DNA of 64,000 nucleotides from an uncultured Olsenella sp. (GTDB lineage: Bacteria; Actinomycetota; Coriobacteriia; Coriobacteriales; Atopobiaceae), in NCBI GenBank assembly GCA_900314535.1, contig OMVT01000017.1, forward strand, positions 1 through 64,000, in the 5' to 3' direction. A model generated the notes under the pieces. That model was not told the DNA's origin and did not search any database. It saw only the letters and a list, made by a program, of their open reading frames with translations. Of the stretch, positions 19,020 through 27,281 are shown one piece after another (within the stretch, counting starts at the first letter, position 1; the number at the start of each line of letters is the position of its first letter). Position numbers and translations under genes: made by a program.

Positions 19020-19523
19020 CTAGTTCTTGCCGCCACGCTTCTTTCCAGCAGTATCGAAATCGGGCTTGATCGTGCACTTGGCGATCTCATCGAGCGAGAA
19101 GCGCTGCTCCCCTTCGTCGGTATCGATCGTGACTGCGCCATCCTCGAAGCCCTTGAGGACGCCCGTCCAGCGCTTTCTGCCTTCAGCCCTGTCCAGCTTG
19201 ATCTGGACGGTCTCGCCTGCGAAGCGCTCGAAGTCATGCGGACGCCTGAGCGGCCTCGACATGCCCGGCGACGAGATCTCGAGCGTATAGGCCCCCGGGA
19301 AGGGATCGAGCTCGTCCACGACCTCGTTGATCCAGCCGCCCTGTGCCGTCACCTCGTCGAGCGTGATCGGCTCTGCATCCTCGTCTGCGTGATCGATCCT
19401 GATGCAGACGATCGGAGCGGTCTTTGCACCCTCGATGCTCACGTCCACGATATCGATCGCATGCGCAGGCGCTGCCTTCTCGAGGGCATCGATGATGTCC
19501 TGTTCCTGTGCGCTCTTCGACAC
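19020..19523 (-). CDS. rimP: ribosome maturation factor RimP
   Basis: Helps mature the 30S subunit; about 167 residues. Conserved patches are EISSPGMSRPLRRPHDFERF and FEDGAVTI with a C-terminal FSLDEIAKCTIKPDF. GTG 19523 sits 8 bases after AAGGAGG; ATG 19529, two residues earlier, is only 2 bases from it and so less likely. First gene of the rimP-nusA-infB operon. Confidence 0.93.
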   Translation of the reverse strand: MSKSAQEQDIIDALEKAAPAHAIDIVDVSIEGAKTAPIVCIRIDHADEDAEPITLDEVTAQGGWINEVVDELDPFPGAYTLEISSPGMSRPLRRPHDFERFAGETVQIKLDRAEGRKRWTGVLKGFEDGAVTIDTDEGEQRFSLDEIAKCTIKPDFDTAGKKRGGKN

Positions 19524-19555
19524 AGCCATCCCCTCCTTCGGGCTATCGGCCCTAC

Positions 19556-19598
19556 ATAACAAAGGAAGCGGGGCGAAAACTCCACCCCACTTCCTCTA
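19556..19598 (-). terminator. attenuator-like hairpin in the rimP-nusA-infB leader
   Basis: Between the candidate promoter and rimP the minus strand has arms AGGAAGTGGGG and CCCCGCTTCCT (11 bp, one G-U pair, 11-base loop) followed by TTTGTT. No gene ends just upstream on this strand, so it looks like a leader terminator for this operon rather than the end of another gene. NusA-dependent autoregulation is a possible use (inference). Confidence 0.6.
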
Positions 19599-19601
19599 CG
19601 A

Positions 19602-19629
19602 TTGAACTTTGACAGTGGTAGTTTAATAC
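19602..19629 (+). promoter_or_regulatory. promoter of the lysR-type gene, overlapping the divergent rimP promoter
   Basis: TTGAAC (19602-19607), 16-bp spacer, TAATAC (19624-19629). It overlaps the -10 of the opposite promoter, so the two may compete. Confidence 0.5.
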
Positions 19630-19648
19630 GAGTGTCACCCATCGTCAA
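19620..19648 (-). promoter_or_regulatory. promoter of the rimP-nusA-infB operon
   Basis: Minus strand TTGACG (19648-19643), 17-bp spacer, TAAACT (19625-19620). Expected start lies about 15 bp before the leader hairpin. Confidence 0.55.
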
Positions 19649-19677
19649 ACCTGCACATTTTTCTGAGAGGGAACTCC

Positions 19678-20622
19678 ATGACTCTCCAGCAGCTCCGCTA
19701 TCTCATCGCCGTGGCCGAGCACGGCTCCATCAATGCAGCGGCAAGAAACCTCTATACCGCCCAGTCGAATGTCTCCTGCGCGATGCGCGACCTCGAAGAG
19801 GAGTTCGGCTTCGAAATCTTCACCCGCTCGAACAGGGGCGTCGAGCTCACGGCGGAAGGCACGGAGCTTCTGGGCTATGCCCGCCAGGTCATTGAGCAGG
19901 CAGACATGCTCGAGGAGCGCTTCATCCAGGGGTCTGCCCCGCAGGAGCGCCTTGCCGTATCTGCCCAGCATTACGCCTTCTCCGTGCAGGCCTTCGTCGA
20001 CGTCGTGAAGAGCTGCTCAAGCCCCGAATACGACTTTGTCATGCGCGAGACCGCGACAGGCGCGATCATCTCCGATGTCCGCGACTTCAGGAGCGAGATC
20101 GGCATCCTCTATCTCGATGGCTTCAATAGGCCGGTCCTCGAGAAGGCATTCGAGGATGCACGGCTCGACTTCCATCCCCTCTTCGATGCGCCGGTCCACG
20201 TCTTCGTGGGCGAGCAGCATCCTCTGGCGGAGAAGGACCTCATCCAGCCCGAAGACCTCGAGCCCTATCCGCGCTACTCCTTCGAGCAGGGTACGGAGAA
20301 CTCTTTCTATTATTCTGAAGAGCCGCTTTCACAGCTTCCACACAGAAAGACCATCCGCTACTCCGACCGCGGCACGCTCACGAGCCTTCTTACCCACTTC
20401 GACGGCTATACGCTCTCCACAGGCGTGCTCTCGGATGAGATGCAGTCAGGCATCGCCTCGGTCCCTCTCGCAGGAGCGCCTACCATGCGTGTCGGCTATG
20501 TGATCCACCGTGAAAGGCGTCCGAGCGCCCTGCTCTCCCGCTACATCGAGCGCCTGCGCGAGATCATCCGCACAAACAGCTCGGAGTGCACCTACCTCGA
20601 AGACGATGCCGGCACGCGCTAG
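19678..20622 (+). CDS. LysR-family transcriptional regulator
   Basis: 314 residues. The N-terminal helix-turn-helix is MTLQQLRYLIAVAEHGSI through AQSNVSCAMRDLEEEFGFEIFTR (about 1-60), and the effector-binding domain runs from about 90 to 295. GAGAGGG precedes the ATG. It is divergent from rimP-nusA and followed by a bidirectional terminator, so it is a single-gene unit. Its target and ligand cannot be told from sequence; LysR proteins usually bind near their own promoter, which here overlaps that of rimP. Confidence 0.9.
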   Translation: MTLQQLRYLIAVAEHGSINAAARNLYTAQSNVSCAMRDLEEEFGFEIFTRSNRGVELTAEGTELLGYARQVIEQADMLEERFIQGSAPQERLAVSAQHYAFSVQAFVDVVKSCSSPEYDFVMRETATGAIISDVRDFRSEIGILYLDGFNRPVLEKAFEDARLDFHPLFDAPVHVFVGEQHPLAEKDLIQPEDLEPYPRYSFEQGTENSFYYSEEPLSQLPHRKTIRYSDRGTLTSLLTHFDGYTLSTGVLSDEMQSGIASVPLAGAPTMRVGYVIHRERRPSALLSRYIERLREIIRTNSSECTYLEDDAGTR

Positions 20623-20659
20623 CGCCTGCATCCCGGCAGGAACATTCCATAGACAGCAG

Positions 20660-20695
20660 AAGGGCTCCGCACCGTTTTCAGTGCGGAGCCCTTCC
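20660..20695. terminator. bidirectional terminator between lysR-type gene and leuS
   Basis: AGGGCTCCGCAC and GTGCGGAGCCCT form a perfect 12-bp stem with an 8-base loop. The flanks are TTCC on the plus side and TTCTGCTG on the minus side, so it can serve both converging genes. Confidence 0.85.
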
Positions 20696-20718
20696 TCGAA
20701 TCTCGTTGAGCCCTCAGG

Positions 20719-23289
20719 CTAGATAGCGACGATGTTCACGAGCTTGCCTGGAACGACGATGACCTTCTTGATCGTCTTGCCTTCGAGGTAGCTGGCGACA
20801 GCCTGCTTCGCCGCCTCCTCGACCACGTCCTTCGATGCATCGGCAGCGACCTCGGCGTGGCCGCGGACCTTGCCCTTGACCTGGACAGCGATCGAGACGG
20901 TCTGGCTCTGGGCCTGCTTCTCGTCGAACTCAGGCCAGGGAACGTTGTAGACGGAATCCGTCTCGCCGAGCGCGGCATGCCAGAGCTCTTCGGACCAGTG
21001 CGGAGCGATCGGCGCCATCATGCGGACAATCGCAGAAGCGCAGGCGCAGCCAAGCGCTGCATCGCCCGTGCCATTGGGGTGCGCGTTCACATACTTCGAT
21101 GCTGCATTCACAAGCTCCATGATGGCAGAGATGGCCGTGTTGAACTGTGTGCGGTCGAAGTCCTGCGTGCACTTGATGCCGAGACGGTTGAGCTCGCGGT
21201 TGAGCTCCTTACCGCCCTCGTCGAGCTTGCTGACATTGACAGCGCCAGCTGTCTTCGCATCGGCACCCTCGACGAGCTGCCAGACAATCCTCCAGGCACG
21301 CTTGAGGAAGCGGTTGCAGCCTGCGACTGCCTCCTCATCCCAGGAGAAGTCCTTCTCGGGAGGAGCGACGAAGAGGATGGCAAGACGCATCGTATCTGCG
21401 CCATACGGCTCGATGACAGAGGAAGGAGGAACGACATTGCCCTTCGACTTCGACATCGTCTCGCCGTTTGCATCCTTGACCATGCCCTGGCAGAGCAGGT
21501 TCGTGAACGGCTCGTCGAACTTCACGAGGCCCATGTCGCGCAGGACCTTCGTCCAGAAGCGCGAATAGAGCAGGTGAAGGATAGCATGCTCGATGCCGCC
21601 GATGTAGTTGTCGACCGGCATCCAGCGGTCCACGGCCTCGCTCGAGAACGGCGCCTTGTCGTTGTGGGGGTCGGTATAGCGCATGTAGTACCAGCTCGAG
21701 CACGTGAACGTGTCCATCGTGTCCGTGATGCGCTTTGCCGGACGTCCGCACTTCGGGCAGGTCGTCTTATAGAACGGCGCGTACCCTGCAAGCGTCTCGC
21801 CAGCACCGAGGTCGAGGTTCTCAGGAAGCCTGACAGGCAGGTCCTCTTCTGGCACAGGCACGTCGCCGCAGACGTCGCAGTGGATCATCGGGATGGGGTT
21901 TCCCCAGTAGCGCTGGCGGCTGATGAGCCAGTCGCGCAGGCGGTACTGCACCTTCGTGCGGCCGCAGTTGTGCTCCTCGAGCCAGGACACGATAGCATCG
22001 ACGGCTTCGGAGTGCTTGCCGCCCTTCATGCCCGTGAACTCGCCGGACTGCACGAGGTAGCCCTCTGCTGCCATCGCGGAATCCCAGTCGACGTTCGTGA
22101 CGACGAGGTCGCGCTGGTCCTTGAGCTCGTCGTAGAGCGGATCTTCCTTCTCGCAGATGATCGGCGGGATCGGCAGGCCATACTTGCGGGCGAAGTCGAA
22201 GTCGCGCTGGTCGCCGCAGGGAACGCCCATGACGGCACCGGTGCCGTAGTCCATGAGGACATAGTCGGCAACCCAGATGGGAGCCGGCTTGCCATTGATC
22301 GGGTTGATCACATAGCGGCCCGTGAAGATGCCGTGCTTCTCGCGCGCCGTGCCCTGGCGGTCGACTGAAGAGACCTTCTCCGTTGCGGCCTTGAGCGCCT
22401 TGAACTCTTCTTCATGCTCTGTGCCAGCCACGAGCTCTGCAGCAAGGTCGCTCTCGGGCGGAAGCACCATGAACGACACGCCGAAGAGCGTATCGGCACG
22501 GGTCGTGAAGACCGTGATCGTGCGGTCCGTCGGAGTGACGCCGTCGGTGTCGGCGAGCTTGAAGTCGATCTCTGCACCCTCGGAGCGGCCGATCCAGTTG
22601 CGCTGCTGTGCCTTCACGTTCTCGGGCCAGCCAGTCAGCTTGTCGAGGTCGTCCAGGAGCTCTTGGGCGTAATCGGTGATCTTGAGGTACCACTGGGAGA
22701 GGTTGCGCTTCTCCGGGATGGAGCCGCACCTCCAGCAGCGGCCCTCGACGACCTGCTCGTTGGCCAGGACCGTCTTGCACGTCGGGCACCAGTTCACCGG
22801 GCTCGTCGCACGGTAGGCAAGGCCGCGCTTCCACATCTGGATGAACATCCACTGGCCCCAGCGGTAATACTCGGGGTCGCAGGTGTTGAACATGCGGTCA
22901 TAGTCGTAGGAGAAGCCCATGCGCTTCATGGTCTTCACGGCCTGGGCGATGTTCTGGTATGTCCACTTTGCAGCCTGCGTATGGTGCTTGATGGCAGCAT
23001 TCTCTGCCGGCAGGCCGAATGCATCGAAGCCCATCGGATGCAGCACATCGTAGCCGCGCATGCGTGCCTGGCGTGCCATTGCATCGCCGATCGTATAGTT
23101 CCTGGCATGGCCCATGTGGAGGTCTCCCGAAGGATACGGGAACATCTCGAGCACATACTTCTTCGGCTTGGCGGGATCGGTATCCGTCTTGTAGAGATCC
23201 TCTTCCTCCCAGGTGCGCTGCCACTTGGTCTCGATGGCCTGGGCATCGTACTCCGGGATGGCAGACGTCTCGTTCGTGCTGTCACTCAT
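20719..23289 (-). CDS. leuS: leucyl-tRNA synthetase
   Basis: 856-residue class I synthetase charging tRNA-Leu. HIGH appears as HMGH in YPSGDLHMGHARNYT, zinc-binding Cys pairs are CPTCKT and CWRCGS, the editing domain is in the middle (TRADTLFGVSFM), a second Cys pair is CPKCGRPAKR, and KMSKS is MSKSKGNVV. ATG 23289 has GAAGGAGCGCTCAGG upstream; the frame stays open further. No T-box is seen before it, unlike ileS. Confidence 0.97.
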   Translation of the reverse strand: MSDSTNETSAIPEYDAQAIETKWQRTWEEEDLYKTDTDPAKPKKYVLEMFPYPSGDLHMGHARNYTIGDAMARQARMRGYDVLHPMGFDAFGLPAENAAIKHHTQAAKWTYQNIAQAVKTMKRMGFSYDYDRMFNTCDPEYYRWGQWMFIQMWKRGLAYRATSPVNWCPTCKTVLANEQVVEGRCWRCGSIPEKRNLSQWYLKITDYAQELLDDLDKLTGWPENVKAQQRNWIGRSEGAEIDFKLADTDGVTPTDRTITVFTTRADTLFGVSFMVLPPESDLAAELVAGTEHEEEFKALKAATEKVSSVDRQGTAREKHGIFTGRYVINPINGKPAPIWVADYVLMDYGTGAVMGVPCGDQRDFDFARKYGLPIPPIICEKEDPLYDELKDQRDLVVTNVDWDSAMAAEGYLVQSGEFTGMKGGKHSEAVDAIVSWLEEHNCGRTKVQYRLRDWLISRQRYWGNPIPMIHCDVCGDVPVPEEDLPVRLPENLDLGAGETLAGYAPFYKTTCPKCGRPAKRITDTMDTFTCSSWYYMRYTDPHNDKAPFSSEAVDRWMPVDNYIGGIEHAILHLLYSRFWTKVLRDMGLVKFDEPFTNLLCQGMVKDANGETMSKSKGNVVPPSSVIEPYGADTMRLAILFVAPPEKDFSWDEEAVAGCNRFLKRAWRIVWQLVEGADAKTAGAVNVSKLDEGGKELNRELNRLGIKCTQDFDRTQFNTAISAIMELVNAASKYVNAHPNGTGDAALGCACASAIVRMMAPIAPHWSEELWHAALGETDSVYNVPWPEFDEKQAQSQTVSIAVQVKGKVRGHAEVAADASKDVVEEAAKQAVASYLEGKTIKKVIVVPGKLVNIVAI

Positions 23290-23331
23290 CCTGAGCGCTC
23301 CTTCTAACGCGGAAGCAGGTAACGGACTCTG

Positions 23332-23337
23332 ATTATA
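23332..23337 (-). promoter_or_regulatory. probable -10 of leuS
   Basis: Minus strand TATAAT in CCGTTATAATC, 43 bp before the leuS start. No good -35 is visible, so only the -10 is called. Confidence 0.45.
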
Positions 23338-23367
23338 ACGGCTCAGCATTTCCATGCGCTTAAACAT

Positions 23368-23420
23368 CTCGTCCCCATATGGACACGAGGCCGACACGGG
23401 CATGTATACCTCGTGGTATA
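23368..23420. promoter_or_regulatory. two dyads between leuS and the molybdenum hydroxylase genes
   Basis: Dyad A (23368-23389) is 22 bases, palindromic at 18 positions, with CTCGT/ACGAG arms around CCATATGG. Dyad B (23405-23420) is TATACC-TCGT-GGTATA, perfect 6-bp arms, and overlaps a plus-strand TATAAA (23417-23422) that could be the -10 of the hydroxylase operon. Both look like operators for dimeric regulators; no regulator gene is adjacent. Confidence 0.45.
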
Positions 23421-23496
23421 AAGCGTGCGAACTGCTGAAATGGCTCCATAAACGTCACAATGAGTGGGTCTGGCCACAGAGAGAGGAAGGCAATCC

Positions 23497-24297
23497 TTGC
23501 TCCGCTTTGAAGAATATGCGCGTCCGCGCTCGCCCGAAGAGGCGCTCGCGCTCCTTGAGGAACATCCCCATGCCACCGTGCTCGGTGGCATGATGTGGCT
23601 CCGCCTCCAGGACAGGACCGTCCCCTATGCGATCGACCTTGCATCGGCGGGCCTTGACTATGTGAAGCACGTCGACGGAAAGATCCATATCGGTGCCATG
23701 GCAAGCATCGAGCGTGCACGCACCGACGAAGCATTTGCACGCCTTACCGCAGGCGCCTTTGCAGAGGCGACGGAGGGCATTGTCGGTACCCAGTTCAGGA
23801 ACCAGGCAACCGTCGGCGGCTCCGTCTTTTCCCGCATGGGCTTCTCCGATGTGCTCTGCTGCCTTCTTCCCTTCGATTCCGAGGTCACGCTCGCAAAGGC
23901 TGGCACGTTGCCGCTTGCCGAGTTTGCCCGCATGGGCACCGTGCACGATGTGCTCACAGAGGTTTCGCTACCCGATACGCCGGCACGCGCCGCCTTCGAA
24001 GGCGTGAGGCTCTCTGCCACGGACTTCAGCGCCCTCAATGTCTGCGCCGTCTGGCAGGATGGCTCCTGGCGCCTCGCCGTAGGATCGCTTCCGAAGCGTG
24101 CACAGCTTGTGGACCTCTCGTCCTGCACGCTCTCAGAGCACCCATCGAATGACGAGCTCGACCGGGTGGAAGAGCTTGTCGCAGCACTTCCCTTCGGATC
24201 CGATATGCGTGGCTCTGCCTCCTGGAGAAAGGCGGCAGCGCGCAAGCTGGCACGCCGTGCCATCGAGCATGCAGCCGCTAATCCGCTTTTAATCTGA
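23497..24297 (+). CDS. molybdenum hydroxylase FAD-binding subunit (XdhB/CoxM type)
   Basis: Middle electron-transfer subunit of a xanthine dehydrogenase-family enzyme; 266 residues. TTG 23497 is chosen because AGGAAGG lies 6 bases upstream and the protein then starts FEEYARPRSPEEALALL, as the family does. The FAD-binding glycine-rich part is VLGGMMWLRL, and QFRNQATVGGSVFSRMGFSD is the second FAD motif. Some members have a cysteine-ligated extra Fe-S loop; none is seen. 27 bp before the fused catalytic gene, with which it must form a complex. Confidence 0.9.
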   Translation: MLRFEEYARPRSPEEALALLEEHPHATVLGGMMWLRLQDRTVPYAIDLASAGLDYVKHVDGKIHIGAMASIERARTDEAFARLTAGAFAEATEGIVGTQFRNQATVGGSVFSRMGFSDVLCCLLPFDSEVTLAKAGTLPLAEFARMGTVHDVLTEVSLPDTPARAAFEGVRLSATDFSALNVCAVWQDGSWRLAVGSLPKRAQLVDLSSCTLSEHPSNDELDRVEELVAALPFGSDMRGSASWRKAAARKLARRAIEHAAANPLLI

Positions 24298-24324
24298 AAC
24301 CTCTGAGATCAGAGAGGATGCACG

Positions 24325-27156
24325 ATGAGCGAAAGCATCGAGATTGCCTTCACCCTCAATGGACGCCCCGTCACGACCAAGGCAGACCCGGCCGAGACGC
24401 TCCTCTCCTGGCTCAGGAAGCATGGAATCAAGAGCGTGAAGTGCGCCTGCGAGACGACGAACTGCGGCCTCTGCACCGTGCTTGTCGACGGCTCGCCCGA
24501 ACTCTCCTGCGCCCTCATCATGTCCCGTGTCTCGGGCCATGAGGTGCTGACGCTCGAAGGCATGGGCAGGGAGCGCAAGGAGCTTGCAGAGTGCCTTGCC
24601 GCAGAAGGAGCAGACCAGTGCGGCTTCTGCGCCCCAGGCCTCGAGATGGCCGTGCTTGCGCTCGACCGCACGAATCCTGATGCCACCGACCATGAGATGA
24701 GGAGCTTCCTCGCAAACAATCTCTGCCGCTGCACAGGCTACACATCCCAGATGCGTGCCATCAGGCGCTTCCTCGGCCGTGACCGCGCTGCAGGAGCAGA
24801 GATCTCCCAAGGCTCTGCCGAAGCAGAGGCGGCCGTCGAGCAGGTGCGCAAAGCCGCTGCCGAGATCGAGACGCCAGACCGTGGAAAGACGCTCTCCTCT
24901 GCCGTCGTGAAGAAGGATGCAGAGGCGCTCCTCGCAGGACGTCCCGTCTATACCGACGACCTTGCACCGGATGATGCCTACATCGTGCGTCTCGTGCGCT
25001 CCTCTGTCCCCCATGGCCGCGTGCTTTCCGTCGATACGGAAAAAGCGCTTGCAATCCCGGGCGTTGTTGCCATCTATACCTCGAAGGATGTTCCTCATCA
25101 CCGCTTCACGCTTGCAGGGCAGAGCTACCTCGAGATGAGTCCCTATGACACGTGCATCCTGGACGACACCGTGCGCTACATCGGAGATGAGGTCGCTATC
25201 GTCGTCGCCGAGAACGAGGTCGCAGCAGAACTTGCCATGCACGCCGTGAAGGTGAAATACGAGAAGCTGCCCTACGTGCTCGATGTCCGCGAATCCCTCG
25301 ACAATCCCTGCATCATCCACGACGAGGACGACTGGGCCTTCGGCGGCGACAAGACCGGAGACCCGAAGCGCAATCTCGTCGCGACAGGCGGCCATGAATA
25401 CGGCGATGTGGATGCAGGCTTCGAAGCAGCCGATGTCGTGCTCGAGCATACCTATCATACGCAGGCAGCCGAACAGTCGATGATGGAGACATTCCGCTGC
25501 TATGCAACGACCGATGCCTTCGGCCGCATCACGATTGTGAGCTCGACGCAGGTCCCCTTCCATATCCGCCGCCAGGTGGCGACAGCCTTGGGCATCCCCC
25601 AGAGCCGCGTCCGTGTCGTGAAGCCCCGCGTCGGCGGCGGCTTCGGCGCGAAGCAGTCAGGTTCCTGCGAGGTCTACGCTGCCTTTGCAGCCATACAGAC
25701 CGGACACCCCTGCAAATGCATCCTGACACGCCAAGAGACGCTCTCGGCCACGAACTCCCGCCACGAGATGTATCTCACGGTGAAAATCGGTGCGAAGCGT
25801 GACGGCACACTCACAGCAATAGATCTTCATGTCCTCTCCAATGCCGGTGCCTATGGCTACCATGGCTCGACGACCGTGACGCTTGCGGCAGGAAAGACCC
25901 TGCCCATCTACAACCAGGTGCCGAGCCGCTTTGCCTACAACGTCTGCTACACCGACACGATGCCGGGAGGCGCCTTCCGTGGCTATGGCGCGACACAGGG
26001 CTGCTTTGCCGTCGAGTCTGCCGTGAACGAGATGGCAGATACCCTCGGCATGGACCCTGCCGAAATCCGCCTCAAGAACCTCGTCACGGCAGGCCAGAAC
26101 CTCCACCAGCTCAGCGAAGAGCCGCTCAGGAGCTGCCGGGCAGTGGAGTGCCTGAAGCGCGCGCTCGAGATGGCAGGCTGGAAGGACAGACCCTTGAGCG
26201 AAGACCTCGGAGACCGTGTCCGTGGCATCGGCCTGGCGCTTACGATGCAGGGCTCCGGCATCAGCAATGTCGATATCGCGAATGCCGACATCACGCTCGA
26301 GGATGACGGATTCTATATCCTCGATATCGGTGCGACCGACGTCGGCACGGGAGCCGATACGATCCTTGCACAGATTGCCGCCGAGGTGCTCGAGTGCCCT
26401 GTCGACGATATCGTGGTAAAGGGCGTGGACACCGACACCTCCCCGTACGATACGGGTGCCTACGCCTCGAGCGGCACCTATACCTCGGGTGGTGCCGTGC
26501 TCCGCGCAGCCGAGGAGCTCAAGAGAAAGATCTGCGCCCAGGCTGCTTCCTGGTGGAAGGCCGCACCCGACGAGGTCACGTTCTCGGAAGGCGTCGTCAC
26601 GAGCGCCGACGGCACGCAGCAGATGAGCGTGAAGGAGCTTGCGAACAGGGCCATCGGCTTCGGCCTCAACCAGGGCCATCTTTCCGGCCATGGCGCAAAC
26701 ACGCAGCCGCAGTCGCCTCCTCCCTTCATGGCAGGCGTCGCCGAAGTGGAGGTCGACAAGGCAACCGGCAAGGTCACGCTCACCGACTATGCTGCCGTCG
26801 TCGACTGCGGCACGGTCATCAATGTGCCGCTTGCCCGTGTGCAGGCAGAGGGTGGCCTTGTCCAGGGCATCGGCATGGCCCTGACCGAGCAGGTCGTCTA
26901 CGATGCACACGGTCACATGCGCACCGATTCCTTCATGCACTACAAGATCCCCTCGCGCCTCGATGTACCCGACATGCGCGTGGAGTTCATGCCCAGCTAT
27001 GAGCCGACTGGCCCCTTCGGTGCCAAGTCCATCGGCGAGGTCGTCATCAATACGCCCTCCCCGGCGATTGCAAGCGCCGTCGCCCATGCGACAGGCCGCT
27101 ACGTGAGGTCGCTTCCGATCCTGCCGGAGAAGGTCCTGCTCGGCGAAGATGGCTAG
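24325..27156 (+). CDS. molybdenum hydroxylase: fused [2Fe-2S] and molybdopterin subunits
   Basis: 943 residues. Residues 1-160 are a [2Fe-2S] module: Cys42, 47, 50 and 62 for the plant-type cluster and Cys99, 102, 134 and 136 for the second. Residues about 190-943 are the molybdopterin-binding part (VYTDDLAPDDAYIVRLVRS, VGGGFGAKQ, PGGAFRGYGATQG), with the catalytic base Glu905 in GPFGAKSIGEVV. In most relatives these are separate genes (coxS and coxL), or all three parts are one chain. Together with the FAD subunit it makes a complete electron path. The substrate (purine, nicotinate, aldehyde) cannot be fixed from sequence. No cofactor maturation gene lies in the window. Confidence 0.92.
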   Translation: MSESIEIAFTLNGRPVTTKADPAETLLSWLRKHGIKSVKCACETTNCGLCTVLVDGSPELSCALIMSRVSGHEVLTLEGMGRERKELAECLAAEGADQCGFCAPGLEMAVLALDRTNPDATDHEMRSFLANNLCRCTGYTSQMRAIRRFLGRDRAAGAEISQGSAEAEAAVEQVRKAAAEIETPDRGKTLSSAVVKKDAEALLAGRPVYTDDLAPDDAYIVRLVRSSVPHGRVLSVDTEKALAIPGVVAIYTSKDVPHHRFTLAGQSYLEMSPYDTCILDDTVRYIGDEVAIVVAENEVAAELAMHAVKVKYEKLPYVLDVRESLDNPCIIHDEDDWAFGGDKTGDPKRNLVATGGHEYGDVDAGFEAADVVLEHTYHTQAAEQSMMETFRCYATTDAFGRITIVSSTQVPFHIRRQVATALGIPQSRVRVVKPRVGGGFGAKQSGSCEVYAAFAAIQTGHPCKCILTRQETLSATNSRHEMYLTVKIGAKRDGTLTAIDLHVLSNAGAYGYHGSTTVTLAAGKTLPIYNQVPSRFAYNVCYTDTMPGGAFRGYGATQGCFAVESAVNEMADTLGMDPAEIRLKNLVTAGQNLHQLSEEPLRSCRAVECLKRALEMAGWKDRPLSEDLGDRVRGIGLALTMQGSGISNVDIANADITLEDDGFYILDIGATDVGTGADTILAQIAAEVLECPVDDIVVKGVDTDTSPYDTGAYASSGTYTSGGAVLRAAEELKRKICAQAASWWKAAPDEVTFSEGVVTSADGTQQMSVKELANRAIGFGLNQGHLSGHGANTQPQSPPPFMAGVAEVEVDKATGKVTLTDYAAVVDCGTVINVPLARVQAEGGLVQGIGMALTEQVVYDAHGHMRTDSFMHYKIPSRLDVPDMRVEFMPSYEPTGPFGAKSIGEVVINTPSPAIASAVAHATGRYVRSLPILPEKVLLGEDG

Positions 27157-27177
27157 GCAGTTTTCATATCGCAGGCA

Positions 27178-27216
27178 GAGCGCCTTCCGGGTCATCCGGG
27201 AGGCGCTCTCTTCTTC
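27178..27216 (+). terminator. terminator of the molybdenum hydroxylase operon
   Basis: GAGCGCCTTCCGG and CCGGGAGGCGCTC pair with one G-U, then TCTTCTTCTC. Confidence 0.75.
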
Positions 27217-27226
27217 TCAGCCTTGC

Positions 27227-27260
27227 TATGAAAAGAGCCCCTGCACGAAGCAGAGGCTCT
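27227..27260 (-). terminator. terminator of guaB
   Basis: Minus strand AGAGCCTCTGC-TTCGT-GCAGGGGCTCT (11 bp, one wobble) followed by TTTTCATAG. Confidence 0.8.
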
Positions 27261-27281
27261 GAGCAGATCTTGTCTTCGCTC

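Noticed and set aside
20857-22368. 503-codon open frame antisense to leuS, and many similar antisense frames elsewhere
   Set aside because: Same codon-bias artefact; the sense frames are clear conserved genes.
23290-23496. T-box or other riboswitch before leuS
   Set aside because: No specifier loop, T-box sequence or terminator is present; only dyads and a TATAAT are visible.
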